The notes: generated by a model from the sequence alone, not told the origin. A stretch of DNA of 19,713 nt from DAOUTY01 sp964453665 (GCA_964453665.1 CAYVQT010000056.1:1-19713); one strand, 5' to 3'; counted from the stretch's first letter, positions 1 to 7,698 are shown. Numbers and translations are program-made.

Positions 1-929
1 GCGCTCTCCGCTATCATGGGGTCATTGAACCTGCCCACTGCGATTATGGGGATGTTCTTTACAACCTCTTTGACCTGCTCAACATGGGCAAGCTGCCAGG
101 CCGGGGGAAGATACAACGGGCCGAAGTACATGTGCATTGACTGGACTTCCCTGCCGATACCGCAAATCATGTAGTCGACCTTTTTATCTTCGTCGAGCCA
201 CTTTGCAAGCTGTATTCCCTCTTCCGGAACTATAGAGCCAGGCAGCAGGTCATCTACGACCAGCGTATAGCCTATGGTTTTTTCGTTTCCGATTACCTTC
301 CTTGTGAGGTCGATTACCTCCATAGTCAATCTCACACGGTTCTCCAGGGACCCGCCGTATTCATCGGTGCGTCTATTCATAGTGCCGGAGAGCAAGTCTG
401 ATAGCAGCCCGGAGTGGTCGTGGATGTCTACGCCGTCAAAGCCGGATTCCATTAAATTCTCACAGCAGATGGCGTGGTATTCCAGAAATCGCTTTATATC
501 ATCTTTGGTTACAGGCTCCCACATTTGATCAGCGAAGGCGCCGCAGGGAATTGCCGATGGACCGCGCTTGTTGCCCAGGGTTGCGGAGTAAATCTGGAAG
601 CTGCACCTTGCTCCGTATTCGTGAACACCTTCAGTGACCCTTTTGAAACCGGGTATTATCTCTTTCTTCCACAGCCACTTGTGCTTGTCGAAATGCCCGG
701 CGTTGGGCCTCTGAAAAATTATGTCACGGGGCTCGGTATATCCAACGGACATGGATACCCATCCTGCTCCACCCTTTGCCTTCTCGATCTCGTAATACGT
801 GAACTCCTCATCGCACAGGCCTTCCTTTCCCATCAGGGGACCGTGTGGTGCGACCATTATCCGGTTCTTCATGGTAAACGGGCCGACCTGTATAGGGGTG
901 AACAGGTACCTGAACTGCTGAGCGCTCAT
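1..929 (-). CDS. Old Yellow Enzyme-family NADH:flavin oxidoreductase, TIM-barrel part (C-terminus outside window)
   Basis: The first 309 codons of a gene that runs off the left edge. The start is ATG with a GGAGGT ribosome site 3 bases upstream. The family consists of FMN-dependent (beta/alpha)8-barrel ene-reductases. Larger members such as 2,4-dienoyl-CoA reductase (FadH) and the BaiCD/BaiH bile-acid enzymes add a 4Fe-4S cluster and an FAD/NAD domain, which would lie beyond the edge here. Visible family marks are TPIQVGPFTMKNRIMVAPH (11-29), NRRTDEYGGSLENR (185-198) and the late barrel strand IIAVGRF (295-301). The substrate-binding segment is unusual: residues 170-175 read HDHSGL where relatives carry HxAHGYL or HxANGYL, one residue shorter. 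The usual QLxHxGR segment reads QIYSATLG (112-119). Fold assignment is firm. The substrate is unknown; an enoyl-CoA or cyclic enone is plausible by family only. Confidence 0.88.
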   Translation of the reverse strand, partial: MSAQQFRYLFTPIQVGPFTMKNRIMVAPHGPLMGKEGLCDEEFTYYEIEKAKGGAGWVSMSVGYTEPRDIIFQRPNAGHFDKHKWLWKKEIIPGFKRVTEGVHEYGARCSFQIYSATLGNKRGPSAIPCGAFADQMWEPVTKDDIKRFLEYHAICCENLMESGFDGVDIHDHSGLLSDLLSGTMNRRTDEYGGSLENRVRLTMEVIDLTRKVIGNEKTIGYTLVVDDLLPGSIVPEEGIQLAKWLDEDKKVDYMICGIGREVQSMHMYFGPLYLPPAWQLAHVEQVKEVVKNIPIIAVGRFNDPMIAES

Positions 930-980
930 GTTACCTCCGTTTATTTAGATTGAATTGAACGTTAATGATAGATAGTTAAA

Positions 981-995
981 CAGCGCCAGGCGCTG
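981..995. promoter_or_regulatory. Perfect 15-bp palindrome at the predicted transcription start, candidate operator
   Basis: CAGCGCC-A-GGCGCTG is a perfect inverted repeat with 7-bp arms and one central base. It starts 9 bases downstream of the -10 box, covering about +2 to +16 of the predicted transcript. This position suits a repressor that blocks initiation or promoter clearance. As RNA it could also fold into a short GC-rich hairpin. It is too compact, and lacks a following U-run, for a convincing terminator. Confidence 0.45.
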
Positions 996-1003
996 ACGGG
1001 CTC

Positions 1004-1033
1004 AATATAGCACCTGCATTCGAGTCTTGTCAA
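1004..1033 (-). promoter_or_regulatory. Predicted sigma-70-type promoter for the flavin oxidoreductase gene
   Basis: On the minus strand TTGACA (1028-1033) lies 18 bases before TATATT (1004-1009). Transcription would start near 997, giving a leader of about 68 nt before the ATG at 929. The -35 box is a perfect consensus and the -10 box matches 5 of 6. The gene upstream on this strand, folE, ends at 1102, so the oxidoreductase gene appears to be transcribed separately from it. Confidence 0.6.
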
Positions 1034-1101
1034 GCACAGCCTCTGGCGATACCTACAATTTACAGCTCTTGGGGAGTAGCACGGGAAAGGCTATTGTGTG
1101 A

Positions 1102-1662
1102 CTACTTGCCCTGTACTAAAGAGAGGAACTCGGAGCGGGTAGCATGGCTTTGCCTGAACAAGCCTCTCATCGCTGAAGTTACTATGTTACTGCCCGGTTT
1201 TTTTACACCTCGCATAGTCATACATAGATGTTCTGCTTGAACAACAACAGCGGCGCCTTTTGGTTGAAGGACTTCGACCATGGTGTCGGCGATCTGGCTG
1301 GTCAGGCGCTCCTGAAGTTGAGGACGTTTAGCCAGTATATCCACTACCCTACCCATCTTGCTTGCGCCGACAACCTTTCCGCTGGGAATATAGCCTATGT
1401 GAACAAGACCGTAGAATGGAAGGAAGTGATGTTCACACATCGAGTAGAAAGGGATATCCTTGAAAATCACCATCTCATGATGCCCTTCGTCAAAGCATAC
1501 CAGTAACTCTTCCTTGGGGTCACGGTACATTCCGGCGAAAATCTCGGTATACATCTCTGCAATACGTCTGGGGGTACCTACCAGTCCCTCCCGTTCGGGG
1601 TCTTCGCCAATAGCCTTGATGATAGAAGCCACAGCTTTCTCGATCTTTGTCTTGTTTATCAC
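1102..1662 (-). CDS. folE: GTP cyclohydrolase I (FolE type)
   Basis: Converts GTP to 7,8-dihydroneopterin triphosphate, the first step towards tetrahydrofolate and other pterins; cytoplasmic homodecamer in characterised members. At 186 aa it has normal family length. The zinc ligands are visible: Cys76 and His79 in SMCEHHFLPF, and Cys147 in HLCMTMRG. The conserved GVKKPGS (152-158) follows. The start codon is GTG, chosen because AAGGAG lies 7 bases upstream. It is the last gene of the predicted rpsF-to-folE run, 53 bases after thrC. Its position next to amino-acid genes does not suggest a special role, but glyA nearby consumes tetrahydrofolate. No missing key residue was seen. Assignment is very secure. 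Confidence 0.97.
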   Translation of the reverse strand: MINKTKIEKAVASIIKAIGEDPEREGLVGTPRRIAEMYTEIFAGMYRDPKEELLVCFDEGHHEMVIFKDIPFYSMCEHHFLPFYGLVHIGYIPSGKVVGASKMGRVVDILAKRPQLQERLTSQIADTMVEVLQPKGAAVVVQAEHLCMTMRGVKKPGSNIVTSAMRGLFRQSHATRSEFLSLVQGK

Positions 1663-1715
1663 GGCTTCTCTCCTTACCGCGGTTGTACAGCGTTTAAACT
1701 ATTGAACTTTAGCAG

Positions 1716-2768
1716 TTAATCCTGCAGAATCAACTTTTCCAGGGTTTCCAGATCGGCTGGCAACTCGATGGGAGGCTTAGCGCTCTGGATTGCCGTATCG
1801 GGGTCCTTCAGCCCTGTTCCAGTGATCACGCAGACTACTTTACTCCTGGAAAAATCGTGTCCGCCCTTGCTTAATTTGATCAGTCCTGCAATCGATGCCG
1901 CCGACGCTGGCTCACCAAAGATACCCTCCTTAACAGCCAGCATACGGTAGGCACTCAGTATCTCTTCATCGCTTACGCAGTCGATTATACCGCCTGATTC
2001 ATCACGGGCAGCGACGGCCTCCTGCCAGCTAGCTGGATTACCGATACGGATTGCTGTGGCTATTGTTTTAGGGTCGGTTATTACCTCATTCCTAACAATA
2101 GCCGCTGAACCCTCCGCTTCGAATCCCATCATCTTTGGTGTGCTGTCGGCCCTGCCGATTTCTTTATATTGAGTGAACCCTCTCCAGTAGGCGGTTATAT
2201 TGCCGGCATTGCCCAACGGGATGAAAAGATAATCAGGTGCGGAACCAAGTACATCGATGATCTCGAAGGCTGCAGTCTTTTGACCCTCTATGCGGTGGGG
2301 GTTCAGAGAGTTAACCAATGCTATAGGATGTTTCCGGGTAATAACACGCACAAGCTCAAGAGCCTTGTCGAAATTGCCGTCTATGGCCAGTATTTTTGCC
2401 CCGTATACCAGAGCCTGGGCTAACTTGCCCATGGCGATATTACCTTTTGGCACGACAACGAAAACGCTTAAGCCGTATACCGCACCAAATGCTGCTGCTG
2501 ATGCACTGGTGTTACCTGTTGACGCACAGATGATTGCCTTGTTCCGGGCTTCAACAGACTTGGCAACGGCAACCACCATGCCTCGATCCTTGAAAGAGCC
2601 AGTCGGGTTGCATCCCTCAAGTTTGAAATAGAGCTCACCACAACCGACCTCGCGTTCCAGGGCCTGAGACCTGACTAGTGGAGTGTTGCCTTCGCCTATG
2701 GTAATCAGAGGGGTCTGCGGGGTAATCGGCAGTAAGTCACGATACTTTTCAAGAAGGCACTGTCTCAT
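1716..2768 (-). CDS. thrC: Threonine synthase
   Basis: PLP-dependent enzyme that turns O-phospho-L-homoserine into L-threonine and phosphate. The protein is 350 aa, the short class also found in Thermus and Bacillus rather than the long fungal/E. coli class. Lys60 in TGSFKDRGM is the Schiff-base lysine. STGNTSAS (83-90) forms part of the cofactor pocket, and PLGNAGN (184-190) is the phosphate-binding glycine-rich loop. The ATG lies 8 bases after the hom stop codon, and its own ribosome site is weak, which suggests translational coupling to hom. hom-thrC adjacency is classic, but homoserine kinase (thrB) is not in this window and must be elsewhere. Confidence 0.96.
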   Translation of the reverse strand: MRQCLLEKYRDLLPITPQTPLITIGEGNTPLVRSQALEREVGCGELYFKLEGCNPTGSFKDRGMVVAVAKSVEARNKAIICASTGNTSASAAAFGAVYGLSVFVVVPKGNIAMGKLAQALVYGAKILAIDGNFDKALELVRVITRKHPIALVNSLNPHRIEGQKTAAFEIIDVLGSAPDYLFIPLGNAGNITAYWRGFTQYKEIGRADSTPKMMGFEAEGSAAIVRNEVITDPKTIATAIRIGNPASWQEAVAARDESGGIIDCVSDEEILSAYRMLAVKEGIFGEPASAASIAGLIKLSKGGHDFSRSKVVCVITGTGLKDPDTAIQSAKPPIELPADLETLEKLILQD

Positions 2769-2776
2769 CTCGTTAT

Positions 2777-4075
2777 TCAGTCCTCGACTCTGATTAGATT
2801 GCCGATCTCCCTGACAGCGGGTAGTGCCTCTATTTCCCTCATTGCCTGCTGCAGTGCTGACTCATGGGCAGTATGAGTCATAAGCACGATCTCAGCGGTT
2901 TGAGAGTTTTCATCGGCCTCCTTCTGGATTGCCGATGCTATGCTGATCATGTTATCTCCCAGAACCTTGGCTATCTGAGCGAGCACCCCGGGGTTATCAT
3001 CTATAGTAAGCCTCACATAGTAACGAGTTACAATCTGTGAGGTAGGTGTTATATTTTTATTCTGAGATGGTTGAGGTTGGGGTCTCGGTGGGAGGCCGAG
3101 CCTGATGTTCTGTGAAAGTTGTATAACATCTGAAACAATAGCGCTTGATGTTGGTTGTGGACCGGCGCCGCGCCCGTAGAAGATAACTTTTCCCGTCAGG
3201 TCTCCTTCTATCTCAATTGCGTTAAATACTCCATCCACATTAGCTAGAAGTTGGTCATCGGGGATGAGAGCCGGATGAACCCTTACCTCAACGGATTCAT
3301 TTTCCTCCTTGGCTATCGCGAGCAGTTTTATGGTATACCCAAGCTCTTTTGCATAACGAAAGTCACGCGAGCTAAGACGCGAAATACCCTCACGATAGAT
3401 ATCCTCGGGATGAATCACAGTGCGAAAAGCGATCGTAGCTAGAATAGAAAGTTTATAGACAGCGTCAACCCCTTCGATATCATTAGCAGGATTAGCTTCA
3501 GCGTATCCTAACTTCTGGGCTTGCTTCAAGACTGTGGCGAAATCCGCGTCCTCCGCCGCCATCCTAGTCACGATATAGTTGGTTGTTCCGTTGATGATGG
3601 CACGTATAGCAGTTATCCTGTTGGCAAGCAAGTCCTGCTTAAAGGGACTTATTATTGGTATGCCCCCACCCACACTGGCTTCGTGGCGGATACCAACTTT
3701 ATGGGTGGCAGCTATAGATAGAAGTTCCTGCCCGTGTTTGGATATGGCCTCCTTATTAGCGGTAACGACGTGTTTGCCTCTCGAGAGGGCTTCTTTCATG
3801 TATTCAAGGGCATGAGTATCACCGCCTATGACCTCAATGACTATATCTATCTCAGGGTTATGGAGAATCTCATTGGGGTCGGTGGTGAATATATCAGATG
3901 GGATTTTAGACGACTTTTTCTTAGAGACATCACAATCAACGGCTTTCTTAAGTATCACAGGACAGCCAACTTGCCGGGCTATTTCATCTGCTTTTCCAAT
4001 CAGCGCCCGGGCTACACCAGTGCCGATAACTCCAAGCCCCATGAGACCGACGCCGATATTCAATCTCTCGCTCAC
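2777..4075 (-). CDS. hom: Homoserine dehydrogenase with C-terminal ACT domain
   Basis: Reduces aspartate semialdehyde to homoserine with NAD(P)H, at the branch to threonine and methionine. N-terminal Rossmann motif GLGVIG (14-19), TANKE (105-109), NGTTNY (162-167), then ANDIEGVDAVYKL containing the catalytic Lys208. A proline/glutamine-rich linker at about 329-347 leads into an ACT domain (about 350-432), which in this family usually carries feedback inhibition by threonine. At 432 aa it has the normal length for the ACT-containing monofunctional form. The start is GTG, supported by AGGAGG 6 bases upstream. It begins 21 bases after the parvulin gene and is followed at once by thrC. Confidence 0.96.
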   Translation of the reverse strand: MSERLNIGVGLMGLGVIGTGVARALIGKADEIARQVGCPVILKKAVDCDVSKKKSSKIPSDIFTTDPNEILHNPEIDIVIEVIGGDTHALEYMKEALSRGKHVVTANKEAISKHGQELLSIAATHKVGIRHEASVGGGIPIISPFKQDLLANRITAIRAIINGTTNYIVTRMAAEDADFATVLKQAQKLGYAEANPANDIEGVDAVYKLSILATIAFRTVIHPEDIYREGISRLSSRDFRYAKELGYTIKLLAIAKEENESVEVRVHPALIPDDQLLANVDGVFNAIEIEGDLTGKVIFYGRGAGPQPTSSAIVSDVIQLSQNIRLGLPPRPQPQPSQNKNITPTSQIVTRYYVRLTIDDNPGVLAQIAKVLGDNMISIASAIQKEADENSQTAEIVLMTHTAHESALQQAMREIEALPAVREIGNLIRVED

Positions 4076-4096
4076 TATCCACCTCCTGCGGCACTA

Positions 4097-5095
4097 TCAA
4101 ATGTGGTCGATAGCCCAGTTTATCTTATCCTGATCCAGAAAGTCTTCGATTATACTAGCATCACGTTGTTCCTGGAGCCAATTTTCAAACTCACCATTAA
4201 CCAGGATATCGCTGAATTCCTCCGGTATGCTCATATTGTCGGATTTTTCAGTAACTCTGATTATGTAATAGCCACTAGCAGTCGATATGGGCTCGGTTAC
4301 ATTGCCTATTTCCAGTGAGAAAGCGACATCATCAAGCTCAGTATATATGCCTCTGGGAACCCAGCCCGCGTCACCTCCCGCTTCACTCAAATAATCGATA
4401 GTTGAATACTCCACAGCCAATTCCGTAAAATTACCGCCAGCCTTTAAAAGCTCCGATACCTCCGAAGCCGTAGTCTCATCTTCAAGAGGGATAATATTAA
4501 GATGGACCTGCTCAGCTTCTGTGGGGACCTCGTTCTCCCTTATGTAATCAATGATTATGCCTTCCAGCAAGTCTGTTTCGACTAGCCGGCGGTACTCTTC
4601 ATTAGAAAGCTTTATCGCGTCCAGCCACTGGCTATACAGCTCATCGAAGTCTGCCTCCGACTGTGTCACATTCCCTTCGTCTTCATTTTCAGGCATAAGA
4701 AAGCTTTGGATCTCTTCTGTTATCTCGTCGGGTGTCACCTGGATATTCAAGCCGGGTGCGCCCTGCTGTATCAGTTCATTGTCCTCAATAACCTGTAGGA
4801 CCTGATAGGGATATGTAAATGTATCAACGGTTATATCAGGGTTCCGAGCGTAAAACCGGAGCATTTTTACGAAGTAGTTCATATCCAAGGTAACATCATT
4901 CACCTTTACCACTGGCTGCCGCCACGAAGCAACGTAGTTGTCGTAGCTCCAGTAGACAACCAAACTAAGTATTAATACAATGATAAGGGAAATGATTATT
5001 CGTACGAATCTTGATATGGCTTTTTCCCGCTGCCAGCTTGGGGGCTTTTTCTTAGCCACTGACAGTTTGGGTTCAGGCTTTCGTTTTCTGCTCAA
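4097..5095 (-). CDS. Membrane-anchored parvulin-type peptidylprolyl isomerase (PrsA/SurA-like foldase)
   Basis: Probable extracytoplasmic foldase that isomerises prolyl bonds in exported proteins. A basic cytoplasmic N-terminus (1-30) precedes one membrane segment (about 32-50), with no lipobox cysteine, so it is a signal anchor rather than a lipoprotein. A SurA_N-like region spans roughly 62-190 and the parvulin domain about 194-285, with the typical NFTELAVEYS (222-231), GGDAGWVPRG (240-249) and GYYIIRV (275-281). In most parvulins the last motif is GYHII or GWHII; here Tyr277 stands in for that histidine. The start is TTG: the next methionine is at 72 and would remove the anchor. A modest AGGT lies 8 bases upstream. 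It sits 54 bases after rpsR and 21 bases before hom. Confidence 0.85.
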   Translation of the reverse strand: MSRKRKPEPKLSVAKKKPPSWQREKAISRFVRIIISLIIVLILSLVVYWSYDNYVASWRQPVVKVNDVTLDMNYFVKMLRFYARNPDITVDTFTYPYQVLQVIEDNELIQQGAPGLNIQVTPDEITEEIQSFLMPENEDEGNVTQSEADFDELYSQWLDAIKLSNEEYRRLVETDLLEGIIIDYIRENEVPTEAEQVHLNIIPLEDETTASEVSELLKAGGNFTELAVEYSTIDYLSEAGGDAGWVPRGIYTELDDVAFSLEIGNVTEPISTASGYYIIRVTEKSDNMSIPEEFSDILVNGEFENWLQEQRDASIIEDFLDQDKINWAIDHI

Positions 5096-5149
5096 AATAC
5101 AATACCTATCGGGAGGGGAAATACATCATTATCAGCCGCCTATGCCCGG

Positions 5150-5548
5150 TCATTCCGTCGATTCTTCGGGGCTTGTTTCATCGGGGGTGGCCTCTTTAGG
5201 TATCTCTTCTTTAGGGGCCACTTTGAGGTTTAACTCCTTAGCTCCATACCCTCCGCTCTGTCGGATGTGCTCCGCGGTGTATGGCAACAGAGCAATATGC
5301 CGAGCACGTTTAAGAGCGACACTCAAGACACGCTGATGCTTCGCACAGACGCCTGTTTTCCGTCGAGGCTCGATTCTGCCACGATCTGAAATAAAGCGGT
5401 GCAATAAAGCTACATCCTTGTAGTCAATAGTATGCACTTTGTTGACACAAAAGGTGCATACTTTTTTCCTGGGGATATACCTACCCCTCCCCGGTGCTCT
5501 ACGTTTACCTACTGGTTTTACGGGTTTTCGCATTCTTTCAAAGCTCAC
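5150..5548 (-). CDS. rpsR: Ribosomal protein bS18 with acidic C-terminal extension
   Basis: Small-subunit protein that pairs with bS6 on 16S rRNA. The core (about 25-98) shows CTFCVNK, DYKDVALLHRFISDRGRI and RRKTGVCAKHQR. Cys31, Cys34, Cys68 and His71 form a likely zinc site, the C+ version of S18. The remaining ~34 residues are rich in Glu, Pro, Lys and Thr; typical S18 proteins of about 75-90 aa lack them. The longest frame opens with GTG at 5548, which has no clear ribosome site. An in-frame ATG at 5533 is an equally likely start and gives 127 aa. It follows ssb by 27 bases in the usual bS6-SSB-bS18 order. Confidence 0.95.
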   Translation of the reverse strand: MSFERMRKPVKPVGKRRAPGRGRYIPRKKVCTFCVNKVHTIDYKDVALLHRFISDRGRIEPRRKTGVCAKHQRVLSVALKRARHIALLPYTAEHIRQSGGYGAKELNLKVAPKEEIPKEATPDETSPEESTE

Positions 5549-5575
5549 TGTCTAGCATTTGGTTTATTATAAATG

Positions 5576-5983
5576 TTAGAAGGGAATATCCCCTGCATCA
5601 ATATCATCTTCAGCGCCTGCTTCGATACCGCCCTCGGGTAAGGTTCCGACCGGGCGTCTATCGAGGAAGAGCACTCTATTAGCGATTATCTCAATCCTCT
5701 GGTGTCTCTGGCCGTCCTGTCCCTCCCAGGAGCGAGTTCTCAGCCTGCCTTCGACATAGGCACGCTGGCCTTTGGATAAAAATTGATTACAATTCTCGGC
5801 CAGTCTGTTCCATGTGACAACATCAAACCACTCGGTCTCCTGCTTCCGTTCACCTTCAGGAGTAGTAAAAATTCGGCTGGTGGCCAAACGAAACGATGTC
5901 ACTGGATTGCCATTGGGGGTAAAGCGCATCTCAGGATCTGTCCCCACATTACCAATAATTATTACCTTGTTCAACCCCACCAT
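5576..5983 (-). CDS. ssb: Single-stranded DNA-binding protein
   Basis: Coats single-stranded DNA in replication, recombination and repair. At 135 aa it has one OB fold: LNKVIIIGNVGTDPEMR (4-20), TEWFDVVTWNRLAE (50-63), GQRAYVEGRLRTRSW (72-86). A short linker leads to an acidic tip ending in DIPF, the conserved peptide that recruits partner proteins. ATG start with AAAGGAG 8 bases upstream. It lies 25 bases after rpsF and before rpsR, the arrangement common to many bacteria. No unusual features were seen. Confidence 0.98.
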   Translation of the reverse strand: MVGLNKVIIIGNVGTDPEMRFTPNGNPVTSFRLATSRIFTTPEGERKQETEWFDVVTWNRLAENCNQFLSKGQRAYVEGRLRTRSWEGQDGQRHQRIEIIANRVLFLDRRPVGTLPEGGIEAGAEDDIDAGDIPF

Positions 5984-6008
5984 TTTGCCAGCTCCTTTCC
6001 CCTTGCTT

Positions 6009-6296
6009 CTAATCGCCTAGTCTAACCAGCATGTGACGCAGGATCATCTCTGAGATTTTCAGCTTGGCCTCAAGTTCTGCCGTCATTCCAGGCTCGAATT
6101 TGAACCGCGTTAGTACATAGTTACCCTCCCTGCAATTATTTATAGGGTAGGCTAACTTTCGTTTGCCCCAACGATCGATTTCAGTTATCTCGCCGCCTTT
6201 CGAGGTTATGAAATCGCTTACTTTGTCTATAGTGCCGGGTATATCCTCCTCAGTAACTTCAGGGTTTATGATTAAAATCATTTCGTAGTCGCGCAA
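6009..6296 (-). CDS. rpsF: Ribosomal protein bS6
   Basis: Small-subunit protein that binds 16S rRNA as a pair with bS18. At 95 aa it has normal length. It begins LRDYEMILIINPEV and contains the family's WGKRKLAYPI (43-52) and GNYVLTRFKF (58-67). The start is TTG, strongly supported by GAGGAG 7 bases upstream; the next in-frame ATG would cut into the first beta strand. It heads the predicted operon rpsF-ssb-rpsR-parvulin-hom-thrC-folE, behind an extended -10 promoter. Confidence 0.97.
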   Translation of the reverse strand: MRDYEMILIINPEVTEEDIPGTIDKVSDFITSKGGEITEIDRWGKRKLAYPINNCREGNYVLTRFKFEPGMTAELEAKLKISEMILRHMLVRLGD

Positions 6297-6349
6297 GTGC
6301 TCACTCCTCTATTATAGGATCATATTTAATTACTGTTCGAAATCGCCTA

Positions 6350-6379
6350 ATTATATCATGTGCGAATTGAATCCAGCAA
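6350..6379 (-). promoter_or_regulatory. Extended -10 promoter for the rpsF operon
   Basis: On the minus strand a perfect TATAAT (6350-6355) is preceded directly by TGA, an extended -10 element. A weak TTGCTG (6374-6379) lies 18 bases upstream. Transcription would start near 6343, leaving a leader of about 45 nt before the TTG of rpsF. The promoter starts right behind the glyA stop codon, so rpsF onward can be expressed independently of glyA. Confidence 0.6.
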
Positions 6380-6385
6380 GTGTTG

Positions 6386-7639
6386 CTACTCAACGAGCCC
6401 GGGTACGGGAAATTTGCTGCATATATCATTGACCTGATGACGAATATCATCGTACATACTCTCATTGCCGATGTTAGAGAGTACATGCACTATAAGTTCG
6501 GCGACTTGCTCTACCTCCATTACTCCAAACCCCCTGCTTGTAATGGCAGGGGTCCCCAGCCTGATGCCACTAGCTACCTGGGGTGGATAGGGGTCGAAAG
6601 GAATAGCATTCTTGTTAACCGTGATACCTGCAGCGTCGAGAGCTTTCTCAGCCGCATTACCGGTTATTCCCATAGGGGAAAGGTCGATCAGTACTATATG
6701 ATTATCTGTTCCTCCCGTAACCAAACGAAGACCCAAATCGGCCAACCTGGCTGCAAGGACCTGAGCATTTTTAAGTACAGCTTGCTGGTAAGACGTAAAC
6801 TCAGGCTGCATCGCCTCATGCAAGGCTACTGCCTTGGCTGCTATGACATGCATAAGGGGCCCGCCTTGCAATCCGGGAAAGACATTGCTATCTATATCAT
6901 GAGCCCATTGCGACTGGCAGAGAATCAAACCTCCTCTTGGTCCACGTAGCGTCTTGTGGGTAGTTGATGTTACAACATCGGCATAGGGTATTGGGGAGGG
7001 ATGAACGCCTGCTGCGACCAAACCTGCCAGGTGGGCCATATCTACCATCAGCTTCGCGGAAACCAGATTGGCTATCGCACGAAACCTGTTAAAATCGATA
7101 ACCCTTGGATAAGAACTGGAGCCGGCTATAATAAGCTTAGGCTTTTTTTCGATAGCTAGTTTCTCCACCTGATCGAAATTGATTATCTCAGTTTCTCTAT
7201 CAACACCGTATGTGATGAACTTGTAAAGCTTGCCAGAGAAGTTAAAAGCGCTGCCATGGGTAAGATGGCCGCCATGGGCTAGGCTCATCGCCATAACTGA
7301 ATCCCCGCGATCGATCATGGCGAAGTATGCTGCCATGTTGGCCTGGGCCCCGCTGTGGGGCTGAACGTTAGCGTGGTCAGCGCCGAACAGTGTCTCTGCT
7401 CTCTCAATGGCTAGTGATTCAACAAGGTCAATGTTCTGGCACCCACCGTAATAGCGGTGCCCGGGATAGCCCTCAGCGTACTTATTTGTGAGCAAAGAAC
7501 CCTGGGCTTCGAGCACTGCTCTTGAAGCATAGTTCTCAGCAGCAATTAAATTGATGTTGAGCCGCTGGCGCTGGTTGTCTTTTTCGACAGCAGAGGCAAC
7601 TTTTGGATCTACATTATTTAATGAACTCATACCACCCAT
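6386..7639 (-). CDS. glyA: Serine hydroxymethyltransferase
   Basis: PLP enzyme interconverting serine plus tetrahydrofolate with glycine plus 5,10-methylene-tetrahydrofolate; main source of glycine and one-carbon units. At 417 aa it has normal length. Motifs in order: LIAAENYASR (31-40), NKYAEGYPGHRYYGG (52-66), HSGAQAN (95-101), DMAHLAGLVAAG (200-211), and TSTTHKTLRGPRGG (224-237), where Lys229 is the Schiff-base lysine. Two starts are possible, ATG at 7639 and ATG at 7630 (Met4); neither has a clean Shine-Dalgarno site at good spacing. A promoter lies about 110 bases upstream with a hairpin in the leader. Tetrahydrofolate use links it loosely to folE. Confidence 0.97.
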   Translation of the reverse strand: MGGMSSLNNVDPKVASAVEKDNQRQRLNINLIAAENYASRAVLEAQGSLLTNKYAEGYPGHRYYGGCQNIDLVESLAIERAETLFGADHANVQPHSGAQANMAAYFAMIDRGDSVMAMSLAHGGHLTHGSAFNFSGKLYKFITYGVDRETEIINFDQVEKLAIEKKPKLIIAGSSSYPRVIDFNRFRAIANLVSAKLMVDMAHLAGLVAAGVHPSPIPYADVVTSTTHKTLRGPRGGLILCQSQWAHDIDSNVFPGLQGGPLMHVIAAKAVALHEAMQPEFTSYQQAVLKNAQVLAARLADLGLRLVTGGTDNHIVLIDLSPMGITGNAAEKALDAAGITVNKNAIPFDPYPPQVASGIRLGTPAITSRGFGVMEVEQVAELIVHVLSNIGNESMYDDIRHQVNDICSKFPVPGLVE

Positions 7640-7674
7640 TGTAAACAGCTATAATTTTATCCTGAGAAGTAAAA

Positions 7675-7698
7675 GACCACGCTCTGCATCACGTGGCC
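7675..7698 (-). promoter_or_regulatory. Hairpin with short U-run in the glyA leader
   Basis: On the minus strand GGCCACG (7692-7698) pairs with CGTGGTC (7675-7681), including one G-U pair, around a 10-base loop, and is followed by TTTT. It lies between the predicted glyA promoter and the glyA start, so it could act as an attenuator-like element. It resembles no riboswitch family known to me, and the U-run is short. Confidence 0.3.

Noticed and set aside
474..953. A 159-codon plus-strand frame over the left-edge oxidoreductase
   Set aside because: The minus-strand translation gives a clear Old Yellow Enzyme with ribosome site and promoter, so this frame is a shadow.
3734..4318. A 194-codon open frame on the plus strand opposite hom and the parvulin gene
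   Set aside because: It spans the junction of two well-supported minus-strand genes, has no family motif, and is best explained as a frame shadow.
6311..6316. A second TATAAT just before rpsF as the promoter -10 box
   Set aside because: The transcript would begin inside the ribosome-binding site of rpsF; the upstream extended -10 at 6350-6355 is better placed.
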